Shown: piece after piece, positions 7,171-13,517 of the stretch | How positions within the stretch are numbered: position 1 is the stretch's first letter | How the letters are laid out: each line of letters begins with the position of its first letter | Origin: Actinocrinis sp046724665 | Lineage (GTDB): Bacteria > Actinomycetota > Actinomycetes > Streptomycetales > Catenulisporaceae | NCBI GenBank assembly: GCA_046724665.1 | Contig: JBKOWZ010000299.1 | Span: 1 to 14,918 of the forward strand | Reading direction: 5' to 3' | Length of the DNA stretch: 14,918 bases | Notes under the pieces: model-generated | What the model was told of the DNA's origin: nothing | The model's database searches: none | The model's input: only the letters and a program-made list of their open reading frames with translations | Position numbers and translations under genes: made by a program

Positions 7171-7410
7171 CGAACACTGCGCGCAAGGGAAGGCCAGGCG
7201 AAGGCACCTGCCGGTCCACAGGATGCTTCGCGAGCACCGTGCCATCGGCCTGTGGGCTTGCGAGAGCGCGAGGTGCGCAAGGCGCCCGCCCGCGCGGAAT
7301 CGGGCGGATCGGGCGGCACGGTTTTCTGCCGCGGCGATGCGGCGGCCGTGAACGCCCCGCGCAGTGGACACGATGGCGAGCGGCGGGGCAGCGCGCCACA
7401 CGGTCGCCCG
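7171..7410. other. Convergent spacer without a supported gene
   Basis: The 240 bp between the dehydrogenase gene and the desaturase stop codon hold only open frames with atypical composition. No convincing terminator with a T-run was found on either strand. Confidence 0.5.
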
Positions 7411-8469
7411 TCAGGCTGTGGCGTTTCGGCGGGTTGCCAGGCGGCCGGGATCGGGCCAGCGTACGTCGGTAGCCCATCCGAGCTGTTCGAGGACGCGGAT
7501 GGTGCGGGCGGAAGGGTCGAATTGGAAGCGGTCGACGCCGTGGCGGGCACTGGTGGGATCGCTGTGGTGCATGTTGTGCCAGCTCTCGCCGAAGGAGATC
7601 AGGGCCAGCGGCCAGAGGTTGGTGGCGCGGTCGTGGCGGCGGGTGGTGAACGGACGGTTGCCCAGCACGTGGCACAGCGAGTTCACGCTCCAGGTGACGT
7701 GCTGGAGCAGGCCGACACGTACCAGCCCGGCCCAGATCAGCGCGGTGAACGCGGCGTACCAGGTGCCGCCGATGGCCAGTCCGGCGAGGAACGGCAGTCC
7801 GAGGGAGGCGACGCACAACAGGGGGAAGGCGCGCGAGAGCCGGGTCATCGCGGGCTCGGCCTTCAGGTCGGGGGCGTAGCGGTCCCACGAGGTCGGATCG
7901 TTTCCGAAGATCCAGCCGAGGTGGGCGAACAGCAGTCCGCGCAGCTGGCCTACCGGTCCGGTGCCGTAGCGGTAGGGGGAGTGGGGGTCTCCGGGCCGGT
8001 CGCTGAAGGCGTGATGGCGGCGGTGGGTCGCGACCCAGCTGATCACGTCGCCTTCGAAGCTCATCGATCCGGCCAGGGCCAGCACCGTGCGCAACGCGGG
8101 CTTGGCCTTGAAGGAGCGGTGGGTGAAGCAGCGGTGGAAGCCCACGGTCACCCCGAGCCCGGTGACCACGTAGAACAGCAGGCCGAGCAGGACGTCGGTC
8201 AGACCGATGCCGTGCCCCCACAGCAGGGTGGCCGCGGCGGCGAGCCCGCCGATCGGCATCGCGACCAGGAGCCAGGTGACCACGAGTTGCAGGATGCGGT
8301 CGGCGCGCGGTCGCGCCGGCGCGTTGACATCGGGGAAGGCGGAGACACCGTCGTAGTCGGCTGCGGACACCGCTGTCGATGTCGGGGACGGGTGTGGAGC
8401 CGCGGCGGTCGGCGTGGGCTGCGGCCGGGCGGGAGCGGGACTGACGGCGGACGGGGTTTCGCGCAGCAT
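7411..8469 (-). CDS. Membrane fatty-acyl desaturase (delta-9 / stearoyl-CoA type)
   Basis: The 352-residue product introduces a double bond into acyl chains with a di-iron centre in the membrane, raising fluidity. All three His boxes are intact: HRCFTH (112-117), HRRHH (149-153) and HNMHH (298-302). The extra ligands typical of the family are present too (His183 in FAHLGW, His267 in NSLCH). Hydrophobic pairs lie at about 60-110 and 215-250. A 50-residue Pro/Ala/Thr-rich N-terminus precedes the domain and is probably disordered. No cytochrome b5 or ferredoxin domain is fused. The ATG at 8469 has GCGAGG 6 nt upstream. A 65-nt repeated leader element ends 23 nt before this ATG, so expression is likely co-regulated with two other units. 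In bacteria such enzymes are commonly cold- or membrane-stress-induced. Confidence 0.95.
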   Translation of the reverse strand: MLRETPSAVSPAPARPQPTPTAAAPHPSPTSTAVSAADYDGVSAFPDVNAPARPRADRILQLVVTWLLVAMPIGGLAAAATLLWGHGIGLTDVLLGLLFYVVTGLGVTVGFHRCFTHRSFKAKPALRTVLALAGSMSFEGDVISWVATHRRHHAFSDRPGDPHSPYRYGTGPVGQLRGLLFAHLGWIFGNDPTSWDRYAPDLKAEPAMTRLSRAFPLLCVASLGLPFLAGLAIGGTWYAAFTALIWAGLVRVGLLQHVTWSVNSLCHVLGNRPFTTRRHDRATNLWPLALISFGESWHNMHHSDPTSARHGVDRFQFDPSARTIRVLEQLGWATDVRWPDPGRLATRRNATA

Positions 8470-8492
8470 CGCGGACCTCGCAGGAGAACCTG

Positions 8493-8557
8493 GCAGCGAG
8501 GCGGATCTCGGGACCGGCGTCTGGTCTAGACCTGACCGGAAACACGGACTGGCTGCG
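8493..8557 (-). promoter_or_regulatory. 65-bp leader element, copy A (desaturase)
   Basis: This is the first of three indel-free 65-bp copies (52 of 65 identical to copy B, 56 of 65 to copy C). Read toward the gene it starts CGCAGCC, holds GGTCTAGACC in the middle, then a degenerate second palindrome, and ends GCCTCGCTGC. The ends GCAGC and GCTGC are complementary. In RNA the GGUCUAGACC arm can pair with the second site, leaving a CG bulge. The element lies between the inferred transcription start and the ribosome-binding site. Confidence 0.85.
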
Positions 8558-8576
8558 GAAGAAGTGATTTTCGGCC

Positions 8577-8605
8577 ATTATGCCGTATACACGCCTGCCG
8601 GTCGA
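8577..8605 (-). promoter_or_regulatory. Candidate promoter of the desaturase gene
   Basis: On the minus strand TCGACC (8605-8600) and CATAAT (8582-8577) are 17 nt apart. CATAAT lies 19 nt upstream of leader copy A. The same hexamer position, CATACT, precedes copies B and C, and CCCT...CG words recur at the -35 of all three. The start would be near 8570. Confidence 0.55.
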
Positions 8606-8654
8606 GGGGCCCGCACTCGCCGCGCCCCTCGAGGCGGCCGATTTCGAGGCCGCC
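8604..8654 (-). terminator. Double hairpin after the DUF1345 gene
   Basis: There are two inverted repeats: GGCGGCC (8633-8639) with GGCCGCC (8648-8654), and GAGGGGC (8604-8610) with GCCCCTC (8624-8630). They begin 26 nt past the DUF1345 stop codon and precede the desaturase promoter. There is no T-run, so this would be an actinobacterial-type hairpin terminator without a U-tail. Confidence 0.5.
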
Positions 8655-8680
8655 CGTGTGCGGACTCGGACCCGGCAGGG

Positions 8681-9349
8681 TCATTTCGCCAGTCCGGAGA
8701 CCAGGTTGATCGACGTCGCGATGATCACGGCGCCCAAGGGGAACGAAAGCCAGGCGTGCCGCAGCGCGGTGCGGCGGATCTGTTTGGACTGAATGTCGGT
8801 GTCGGAGACCTGGAACGTCATGCCGATGGTGAAGGCCAGGTAGGCGAAGTCGCTGTACTGCGGAGGGTCGGTCTCGTTGAAATCGATTCCCCCACCCTGG
8901 CCGCTGTAGTAGAGCCGGGCGTATTTCAAGGTGAACACGGTGTGCACGAAGGTCCAGGACACGAAGACCGAGGCCAGCGCGAGGGCGGCCTGGAGGTATT
9001 TCGTGTTCCCGTTCGCGTGGCCGGCCCCGAACAGCACGACGCCGACGGCGATCAGGCTGGCGATCGCCGCCCCGAGCAGCACGAGATCGGCCAGGTCGCG
9101 GCTGGGGTCCTCGCGGCCGGCGTGGCTCGCTGTCGCCCGCGCGTCGAGCTTCCAGATGGTGGACCACTCCCATCCGCAGAAGACGAGGGCCAGCACGTCC
9201 CAACCGATCAGTGCCGCCGCCCGGCCCGCCCCCAGTGCAGCCGCGGCGATGCCTGCGACGATCGCCGCGCCGGTGGACGCGAGCAGCTTCGTACGAGCGG
9301 AGGAGGTCGTGTGCCGGGCGGGGCGACGGTACTCGGGCTCAGGTTGCAT
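8681..9349 (-). CDS. DUF1345 integral membrane protein
   Basis: The 222-residue product matches DUF1345, a membrane family of unknown function. Hydrophobic segments lie at about 23-60 (two helices), 87-109, 118-140, 167-180 and 199-219. The family signature is clear: FVHTVFTLKYARLYY (134-148), GGIDFNE, then YSDFAYLAFTIGMTFQVSDT (165-184). The N-terminal 20 residues are polar and basic. The start ATG at 9349 is kept because the first helix follows directly; the ribosome-binding site is weak (TGGGA). The gene is followed by a double hairpin and then the desaturase transcription unit. It has its own upstream region with a 17-bp palindrome and is divergent from the unit driven by leader copy B. 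Confidence 0.9.
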   Translation of the reverse strand: MQPEPEYRRPARHTTSSARTKLLASTGAAIVAGIAAAALGAGRAAALIGWDVLALVFCGWEWSTIWKLDARATASHAGREDPSRDLADLVLLGAAIASLIAVGVVLFGAGHANGNTKYLQAALALASVFVSWTFVHTVFTLKYARLYYSGQGGGIDFNETDPPQYSDFAYLAFTIGMTFQVSDTDIQSKQIRRTALRHAWLSFPLGAVIIATSINLVSGLAK

Positions 9350-9402
9350 GGTCCCAGGCTGGCACTATGTCGCGTCCGTCACGAGCGGTATGGGACGATC
9401 GG

Positions 9403-9419
9403 ACGTCGACGGTCGACGT
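9403..9419. promoter_or_regulatory. Perfect 17-bp palindrome upstream of the DUF1345 gene
   Basis: ACGTCGAC-G-GTCGACGT is a perfect inverted repeat 53 bp upstream of the DUF1345 ATG and 50 bp upstream of the candidate -35 of promoter B. It is a candidate operator for a homodimeric regulator. No second copy was noticed in the window. Confidence 0.4.
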
Positions 9420-9469
9420 TGCCCCGCAACCGGATCCAAGCCATCGAAGGGCTCGGGGTCGCCTCGCCC

Positions 9470-9498
9470 TGTCGCCGGCACGGGCGCTGGTGCATACT
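9470..9498 (+). promoter_or_regulatory. Candidate promoter before leader copy B
   Basis: TGTCGC (9470-9475) and CATACT (9493-9498) are 17 nt apart. CATACT ends 18 nt before leader copy B. CCCTGTCGC here matches CCCTATCGC at the same place before copy C, so the -35 region is shared and does not look like TTGACA. The start would be near 9505. Confidence 0.5.
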
Positions 9499-9516
9499 GG
9501 CCCTCATACCTCTTCA

Positions 9517-9581
9517 CGCAGCCTGACCGAGTTCCCGACCAGGTCTAGACCTCGCGCCGATCTCGAGACCAGCCTCGCTGC
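9517..9581 (+). promoter_or_regulatory. 65-bp leader element, copy B
   Basis: This copy is identical to copy C at 59 of 65 positions. It reads CGCAGCC at the 5' end, GGTCTAGACC at 9542-9551, GATCTCGAGACC at 9559-9570, and CCTCGCTGC at the 3' end. The next 27 nt, including the ribosome-binding site AAGGTGGA, and the first codons ATGGCGACG also match the sequence after copy C. Confidence 0.85.
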
Positions 9582-9608
9582 CGATCCTTCCTGGCAAGGT
9601 GGATTTCG

Positions 9609-9761
9609 ATGGCGACGCCGTCTGGCGGCCGCGTTCGGCTGCTTCCCATGGCAGAACTGCCGATCCGCACTTCGGTGCGGCGGACCGAGAGTTCGTCGGA
9701 GCCCTGTGCGTGCCTCATCACGGTCGGCGATGGGGCGTGCCGTGAGGCGGGGGACCGGTGA
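9609..9761 (+). CDS. Small ORF behind leader copy B (50 aa)
   Basis: This short frame encodes 50 residues starting MATPSGGRVRLLPMAELPIR. The support is a strong ribosome-binding site, AAGGTGGA (9596-9603), spaced 5 nt from the ATG, an exact counterpart after leader copy C (MATSHSS...), and a TGA that shares a base with the next start codon (TGATG), the usual arrangement for translational coupling. No domain is recognised. Past the first dozen residues the match to the copy C peptide fades and is as good in another frame, so it may act as a leader peptide rather than a conserved protein. Confidence 0.5.
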   Translation: MATPSGGRVRLLPMAELPIRTSVRRTESSSEPCACLITVGDGACREAGDR

Positions 9762-10306
9762 TGTTTCCAGGCTGGTTCGGCGCTCGCCGGTCGCAAAGCG
9801 CGAGTACACGGCTGGTCGCGACCGATCGGAGTGTGCGGGACGCGGAGGAGATCGTCCGCCGCGCTTGGAGGCTGGAGCTGCTTCGGCAGCAAGACCGTCT
9901 ACATTTCGCCGTACGCGCCGCGGGGCACGATTGCGACATCGCTCACGAGCTGCTGGCCGCAGCGCAGCTCGACGGCGACGCACGCGCGATCGCCACCGCC
10001 TACTACACCCTGGAACAAGCGGTAGACGCCGCTCTCAGGAACGCGTCAGCCTGTGAGCGGATCCAGCAGGCGCTGCGAGAGGAACTCGACCTGCTGGCCA
10101 AGGCCGGCAAGGCGCGGGCGGTCACTGTCGCGGCAGGTCGGCTGGGGCAGGACGCGTCGACGCCGACTGCTCAGCCGTCGGCCAACCGGGGAGTGCTGAC
10201 CCTCTGGTTCTGGCGCGTCCTGATCGTGCTGCCCTCAGAGCGGAGCTTGTCCCGCTGGCTGCGGCGCCTGGCCATACGCCGAGCCACTACGCTGGGGCAG
10301 CCGTGA
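9761..10306 (+). CDS. Uncharacterised helical protein (181 aa)
   Basis: No family is recognised. The ATG at 9761 is preferred over the GTG just before it, because GAGGCGGGGG lies 7 nt upstream and the preceding small ORF ends on the same base. Residues about 20-120 are strongly helical with Leu/Ala/Glu/Arg heptads, suggesting a coiled coil or helical bundle. A short hydrophobic patch, GVLTLWFWRVLIVL, sits near the C-terminus, followed by a basic tail (RWLRRLAIRR). This could be membrane-associated on the cytosolic side. It is the second cistron of the unit driven by leader copy B. Codon use is typical of the genome, which supports a real gene. Confidence 0.65.
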   Translation: MFPGWFGARRSQSASTRLVATDRSVRDAEEIVRRAWRLELLRQQDRLHFAVRAAGHDCDIAHELLAAAQLDGDARAIATAYYTLEQAVDAALRNASACERIQQALREELDLLAKAGKARAVTVAAGRLGQDASTPTAQPSANRGVLTLWFWRVLIVLPSERSLSRWLRRLAIRRATTLGQP

Positions 10307-10446
10307 GCGCCGCCGGTACACGCCGCAGTCAGTCCGCCGTGCACCGTGTGGGGGAGCAGCATGTGAGGGTGGAGGGGTGCGCCAATGCCCTTAGCCTTGC
10401 TCGCGTTGTGCACCATGCGCTGATGGTGAAGTCCCGGGCCTGCTGA
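10303..10446 (+). CDS. Possible small overlapping ORF (47 aa)
   Basis: A GTG overlaps the stop codon of the previous gene (GTGA) and opens a 47-residue frame starting VSAAGTRRSQSAVHRVGEQH. The upstream TGGGG is a weak ribosome-binding site. Nothing about the product is recognisable, and the evidence is only the overlap. From 10447 to 10626 no gene or clear terminator is seen between the two convergent units. Confidence 0.2.
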   Translation: MSAAGTRRSQSAVHRVGEQHVRVEGCANALSLARVVHHALMVKSRAC

Positions 10447-10626
10447 TCGGTTGAGTGGGGCGCGGGCAGCCCTAGCACGTGGCGCAGTGTCCCGATGAAG
10501 AACACGGTGTACGGCGCGCGGCAGCCAGCACTTCCTGTTCGGCGCGGTGAGTTCCGTGTCAGTGTTCGGAAATCGGCCGAGCGGTAGGCGGATCGCCGCG
10601 CCCGTACCCGGCTGGATATCAGGGCC

Positions 10627-11145
10627 CTATATGGGCAGGATCACGCCGATGAAGGAGCGATACTGCCGCAGGGCGAGTCGCAGCTGCTCGGTGTCCGGCT
10701 CTCCGTCCTGCCACTGCCACGCGGCGGCGAGCAGGCTCCGGCGCTCCTGGATCGACGCCAGGAGCGTGGTGGTGATCTGCTGGACCAAGGCGTCGGCGTT
10801 CTGGACGGATGCGCGGGGGTTCTCGACGAAGGAGATCTGGATCTCGGTCCAGCGACGCAGCAGGTCGCTCTCGGCTTCGGGGGTCAGCAGGTGATCGTCG
10901 CTCGTGGGTGCGCCGGTCGGAGTCATGACCGGTTCCTGCGCGCTTTCGGACGGCGTGAGGCTGTCCTCCCGGTCGGCGGGTACCGCCGGAGGATCGAGCC
11001 GGTCGGGTTCCGGGCCGGACAGTCCTCTTGTTGCGCCTTCCGTTGCGGTCCGCGAGCTGAACGGTGCGTCGTGTACGGGCTCCTTGTAGCCGTTCCAGCC
11101 GTTGTCCGGTTCTGTGGAGGGTGTGCGGTCGGCTTCCGTGGTCAT
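10627..11145 (-). CDS. Uncharacterised protein, soluble paralogue of its upstream neighbour
   Basis: The 172-residue product has a disordered, Pro/Ser/Thr/Asp/Glu-rich first half (residues 1-90) and a compact helical second half. The second half, RRWTEIQISFVENPRASVQNADALV at about 98-121 and TEQLRLALRQYRSFIGVIL at 152-170, mirrors the membrane-anchored protein encoded just upstream (WEHLQGEFLDAPAVALSSAEQLV and TEEIRQALLTYHALFNELM), so the two are paralogues. This one lacks the transmembrane segment and the middle charged helix. The start at 11145 has GGAGG 7 nt upstream. It follows its neighbour by 61 bp on the same strand and is probably in one operon behind leader copy C. The function is unknown. 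Confidence 0.8.
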   Translation of the reverse strand: MTTEADRTPSTEPDNGWNGYKEPVHDAPFSSRTATEGATRGLSGPEPDRLDPPAVPADREDSLTPSESAQEPVMTPTGAPTSDDHLLTPEAESDLLRRWTEIQISFVENPRASVQNADALVQQITTTLLASIQERRSLLAAAWQWQDGEPDTEQLRLALRQYRSFIGVILPI

Positions 11146-11206
11146 GGTGTGACCTCCAGTTCGTGGATTTCTTACGGGATGGTGGTCGAGCCGACGAGCC
11201 TGTCCG

Positions 11207-11758
11207 TCATCGGGACGTCAACGCGCCCGGCACCGCCATCAGTTCGTTGAACAGCGCGTGGTAGGTCAGCAGGGCCTGTCGTATTTCCTCGGTCGGGACT
11301 GGTGTGGACTTCCTTCGCGTGTGCTCGGTGATCTGCTGCGCCCGGCGATAGTCCCCCAGCGCGTCCGCGTGCTCCACGGAGAGCAGGGCGAGCCGCTCGG
11401 CCGGGTCGTCACCGGGATAGCCTCTGGCGTCGAGCAGCCGTGAGACCAACTGCTCGGCACTGCTCAGGGCGACGGCAGGGGCGTCGAGAAACTCGCCCTG
11501 TAGGTGCTCCCACGACGTGACGTAGAACTTTTGGTCGGCCGCGCTGATCGGATGCAGGTTCAACTGGTCGTGCAGGCGCTTGCGCCGCAGCAGTTCCCGG
11601 TCGACCTCCTGTTTGCTGTCGTGTTCTTGCGCCACCGTCTCGTATTCGGGGCCGAACGACTTGCGCAGGCTCTGCTTCCTGTGGCGAGCCTGGCCGACGA
11701 TCGCTGTGCCCAGGAGCAGGACGACGGCGAGGATCGCGATGATGATGCCGATGAGCAT
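11207..11758 (-). CDS. Membrane-anchored conserved actinobacterial protein of unknown function
   Basis: The 183-residue product begins with one hydrophobic helix (residues 1-22), then a basic stop-transfer stretch (RHRKQSLRK), LRKSFGPEYE (31-40), a charged helix, and the core TSWEHLQGEFLDAPAVALSS (81-100), RGYPGDD (112-118) and TEEIRQALLTYHALFNEL (156-173). I know this layout as a widespread actinobacterial hypothetical family; no biochemical role is assigned. The N-terminus inside and C-terminus in the cytosol is the likely topology, given the positive charge after the helix. ATG 11758 is chosen over upstream in-frame starts because AGGAGG lies 6 nt before it and the helix begins at residue 2. 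It heads the paralogue operon 330 bp downstream of leader copy C. Confidence 0.85.
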   Translation of the reverse strand: MLIGIIIAILAVVLLLGTAIVGQARHRKQSLRKSFGPEYETVAQEHDSKQEVDRELLRRKRLHDQLNLHPISAADQKFYVTSWEHLQGEFLDAPAVALSSAEQLVSRLLDARGYPGDDPAERLALLSVEHADALGDYRRAQQITEHTRRKSTPVPTEEIRQALLTYHALFNELMAVPGALTSR

Positions 11759-11870
11759 GACGGCCTCCTGGAGGTGGTGGTGTTCCGCATGGCCCGTGAA
11801 AGTGATCGCAACAGAACGAACGGTGCCGTCGGCCCTGGACAACCCGACACCGGAAGACGATGCACGGCGG

Positions 11871-12071
11871 TCACCGCCGCCGACGGCCTGGCCCGCTGCC
11901 GAAGCGGTCACGCCGTCCACGGCGCGGCGGAATGGAGGGGCAGTAAGTCCGTGGCGTGGTTCGCCGAACGAGGACGAACAGGCCGTCCGGGTTTGCGGCA
12001 GAACGCGCCGACCGGGCACGGATATCGGCAGCCGGAATGCGCCCGATGCCGCTGGAGTGTGACGTCGCCAT
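11871..12071 (-). CDS. Small ORF behind leader copy C (66 aa)
   Basis: This starts MATSHSSGIGRIP, with AAGGCGGA 5 nt upstream, at exactly the same place relative to the leader as the small ORF of copy B (27 nt). The two 5' ends share ATGGCGACG and a similar LPI/IP-A-D-I region. The product is very Arg-rich toward its C-terminus and has no recognisable domain. The next gene begins 112 bp after its stop. It may be a decayed or regulatory leader ORF. Confidence 0.4.
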   Translation of the reverse strand: MATSHSSGIGRIPAADIRARSARSAANPDGLFVLVRRTTPRTYCPSIPPRRGRRDRFGSGPGRRRR

Positions 12072-12098
12072 GGAAATCCGCCTTGCACGGGAAGGGCA

Positions 12099-12163
12099 GC
12101 AGCGAGGCGGGTCTCGAGACCGGCGTGGGGTCTAGACCTGATCGGGAACTCGGTCGGGCTGCG
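12099..12163 (-). promoter_or_regulatory. 65-bp leader element, copy C
   Basis: This is the most regular copy. Read toward the gene it has CGCAGCC, GGTCTAGACC, a 7-nt spacer, then GGTCTCGAGACC and GCCTCGCTGC. In RNA all ten bases of the first palindrome can pair with the second, with only CG bulged out, and the terminal GCAGC/GCUGC can close an outer stem. Confidence 0.85.
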
Positions 12164-12183
12164 TCGATGAGCGTTCTACTACG

Positions 12184-12212
12184 AGTATGTATCAGTCTCA
12201 CACCCTGCGATA
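12184..12212 (-). promoter_or_regulatory. Candidate promoter before leader copy C
   Basis: On the minus strand TATCGC (12212-12207) and CATACT (12189-12184) are 17 nt apart, and the -10 ends 20 nt before leader copy C. The hexamers, spacing and distance match promoter B closely. The start would be near 12177, between the kinase stop codon and the leader. Confidence 0.5.
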
Positions 12213-12245
12213 GGGGACGGCCGTCTCGGCGTCATGCTCCACGCG

Positions 12246-13517
12246 TCACGGCTGTTCGCCTCTGAGTAGGGATGTTGACCATGCGGCCGGGGCGAGCGCC
12301 GCACGGGCAGGTTGCGGTGCCTTGACGAGAGTCCTGACCGGTCCTGGCGCCAAGGTCCGCATCGACGGTGCGAGAGATATGGCAAATCCTTGTGATAACC
12401 CTATGGCGGCTGTGCTGGCGGTGAGGACGCACACGTACATAGCGGCCGTGGCGGCTCTGGACACCGGCCGGCGCCGGCCTCCGACAGGTCCGGCCGCCGG
12501 CCGGGTCACGGCCGGTGTGACGGGCAGGACTGAAGTGCTGGTGGCGATGGTCACGGCCGGCCAGGGGTCTGCGAGACGGTGTAACAGGACTGTGATGGTC
12601 GCGCAATCGGGGCGGTGGGCCGGGTCGCGGGCGGTCATCGCGTCCAGTAGCCGGACCCAGCCCGCTCCGAGCGAGGGTGGGATCTGCGGTTGGCGCCAGA
12701 GCCGGGCCAGGGCCTGCTCCAGTACGGGTCCGCAGAAGGCGGGCACGCCGGTGAGTGCTTCGAGTAGCACCAGGCCCAGGGCGTACACGTCGCAGGCGGG
12801 CCCGCTCTCGCCGCTCTCGAACTGTTCGGGGGCGACGTAGGCGGCGGTACCGGTCAGCTGGCCGGGCGCGGTCACGGTCTGGTCCCCCAGGTCGCTGCGG
12901 GCGATGCCGAAGTCGGCGAGGAAGACCTGCCCCTTCCGGCCGAGCAGCACGTTGGAGGGCTTGACGTCCCGGTGGACGACACCGTGGCTGTGGATGTAGC
13001 CCAGTGCCCCCGCGAGCGCCGAACCGATGCGTTTGGCCTCGTCCTCCAGTAGCACTCCCTCAGCGATCCGTTCGGCCAGCGTCGTGCCCTGGACGAGGGG
13101 CATCACCAGGTAGCGCCGACTGCCGGCGAGGTCGGCGTCATAGAGCGGAACGAGGTTGGGGTGCTGTAGGCGCGCGAGCAGCTGCACTTCGCGCCCGAAC
13201 CGCGCAGCCTGGCCAGAACCCCGCGTACCGCGCAGGACCTTGATCGCGACATCGCGGTTCAACTTGCGGTCGAATCCCCGGTACACCTCCCCGGCGCCGC
13301 CGCGCCCGAGTAACGGGCCGAGCTCGTAACGGTCATCGGCCCACTCGGGCAGCGGGCTCGGCGTGCCGGGCGCCGACTCCGGGACTGTCCGGACCGTCGT
13401 GCGGGCGGCCCGCGGGTTCCGCGCGGCCGGCGGCCCGGCGTCGCCTCGGGATACGTCACAGGCCCCTGACGCGAGTGTCGGCCCGCCCTGGACGGTCAGG
13501 TGCCCGTGATCGCGCAT
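12246..13517 (-). CDS. Hanks-type Ser/Thr protein kinase with C-terminal membrane helix
   Basis: The 423-residue product is a full eukaryotic-like kinase: Gly loop GRGGAGEV (71-78), Lys93 in AIKVL, Glu110, catalytic HRDVKPSN (182-189, Asp184), DFG (202-204), APE (229-231) and the ACDVYALGLVLLEALTG helix. All catalytic residues are present. Residues 1-57 are a polar linker. Residues about 355-382 form a hydrophobic helix followed by a short, Pro/Ala-rich outer tail without PASTA repeats. The start ATG 13517 is the only start between the upstream stop of the STAS frame and the Gly loop; it overlaps the STAS gene by 22 bp, so the two are coupled. An open frame continues upstream to 14144, but it runs antisense to nothing and lacks kinase features. 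Its obvious candidate partner is the STAS protein. Confidence 0.92.
   Translation of the reverse strand: MRDHGHLTVQGGPTLASGACDVSRGDAGPPAARNPRAARTTVRTVPESAPGTPSPLPEWADDRYELGPLLGRGGAGEVYRGFDRKLNRDVAIKVLRGTRGSGQAARFGREVQLLARLQHPNLVPLYDADLAGSRRYLVMPLVQGTTLAERIAEGVLLEDEAKRIGSALAGALGYIHSHGVVHRDVKPSNVLLGRKGQVFLADFGIARSDLGDQTVTAPGQLTGTAAYVAPEQFESGESGPACDVYALGLVLLEALTGVPAFCGPVLEQALARLWRQPQIPPSLGAGWVRLLDAMTARDPAHRPDCATITVLLHRLADPWPAVTIATSTSVLPVTPAVTRPAAGPVGGRRRPVSRAATAAMYVCVLTASTAAIGLSQGFAISLAPSMRTLAPGPVRTLVKAPQPARAALAPAAWSTSLLRGEQP

Noticed and set aside
7163..8578. Long Arg/Pro-rich minus-strand frame across the desaturase
   Set aside because: It is the shadow of the desaturase gene; the three His boxes are in the other frame.
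8493..12163. The 65-bp repeats as a miniature transposon (GCAGC/GCTGC ends as terminal repeats)
   Set aside because: The complementary ends are only 5 bp, no target duplications are evident, and the fixed position between a -10 hexamer and a start codon fits regulation better. It remains a weaker alternative.
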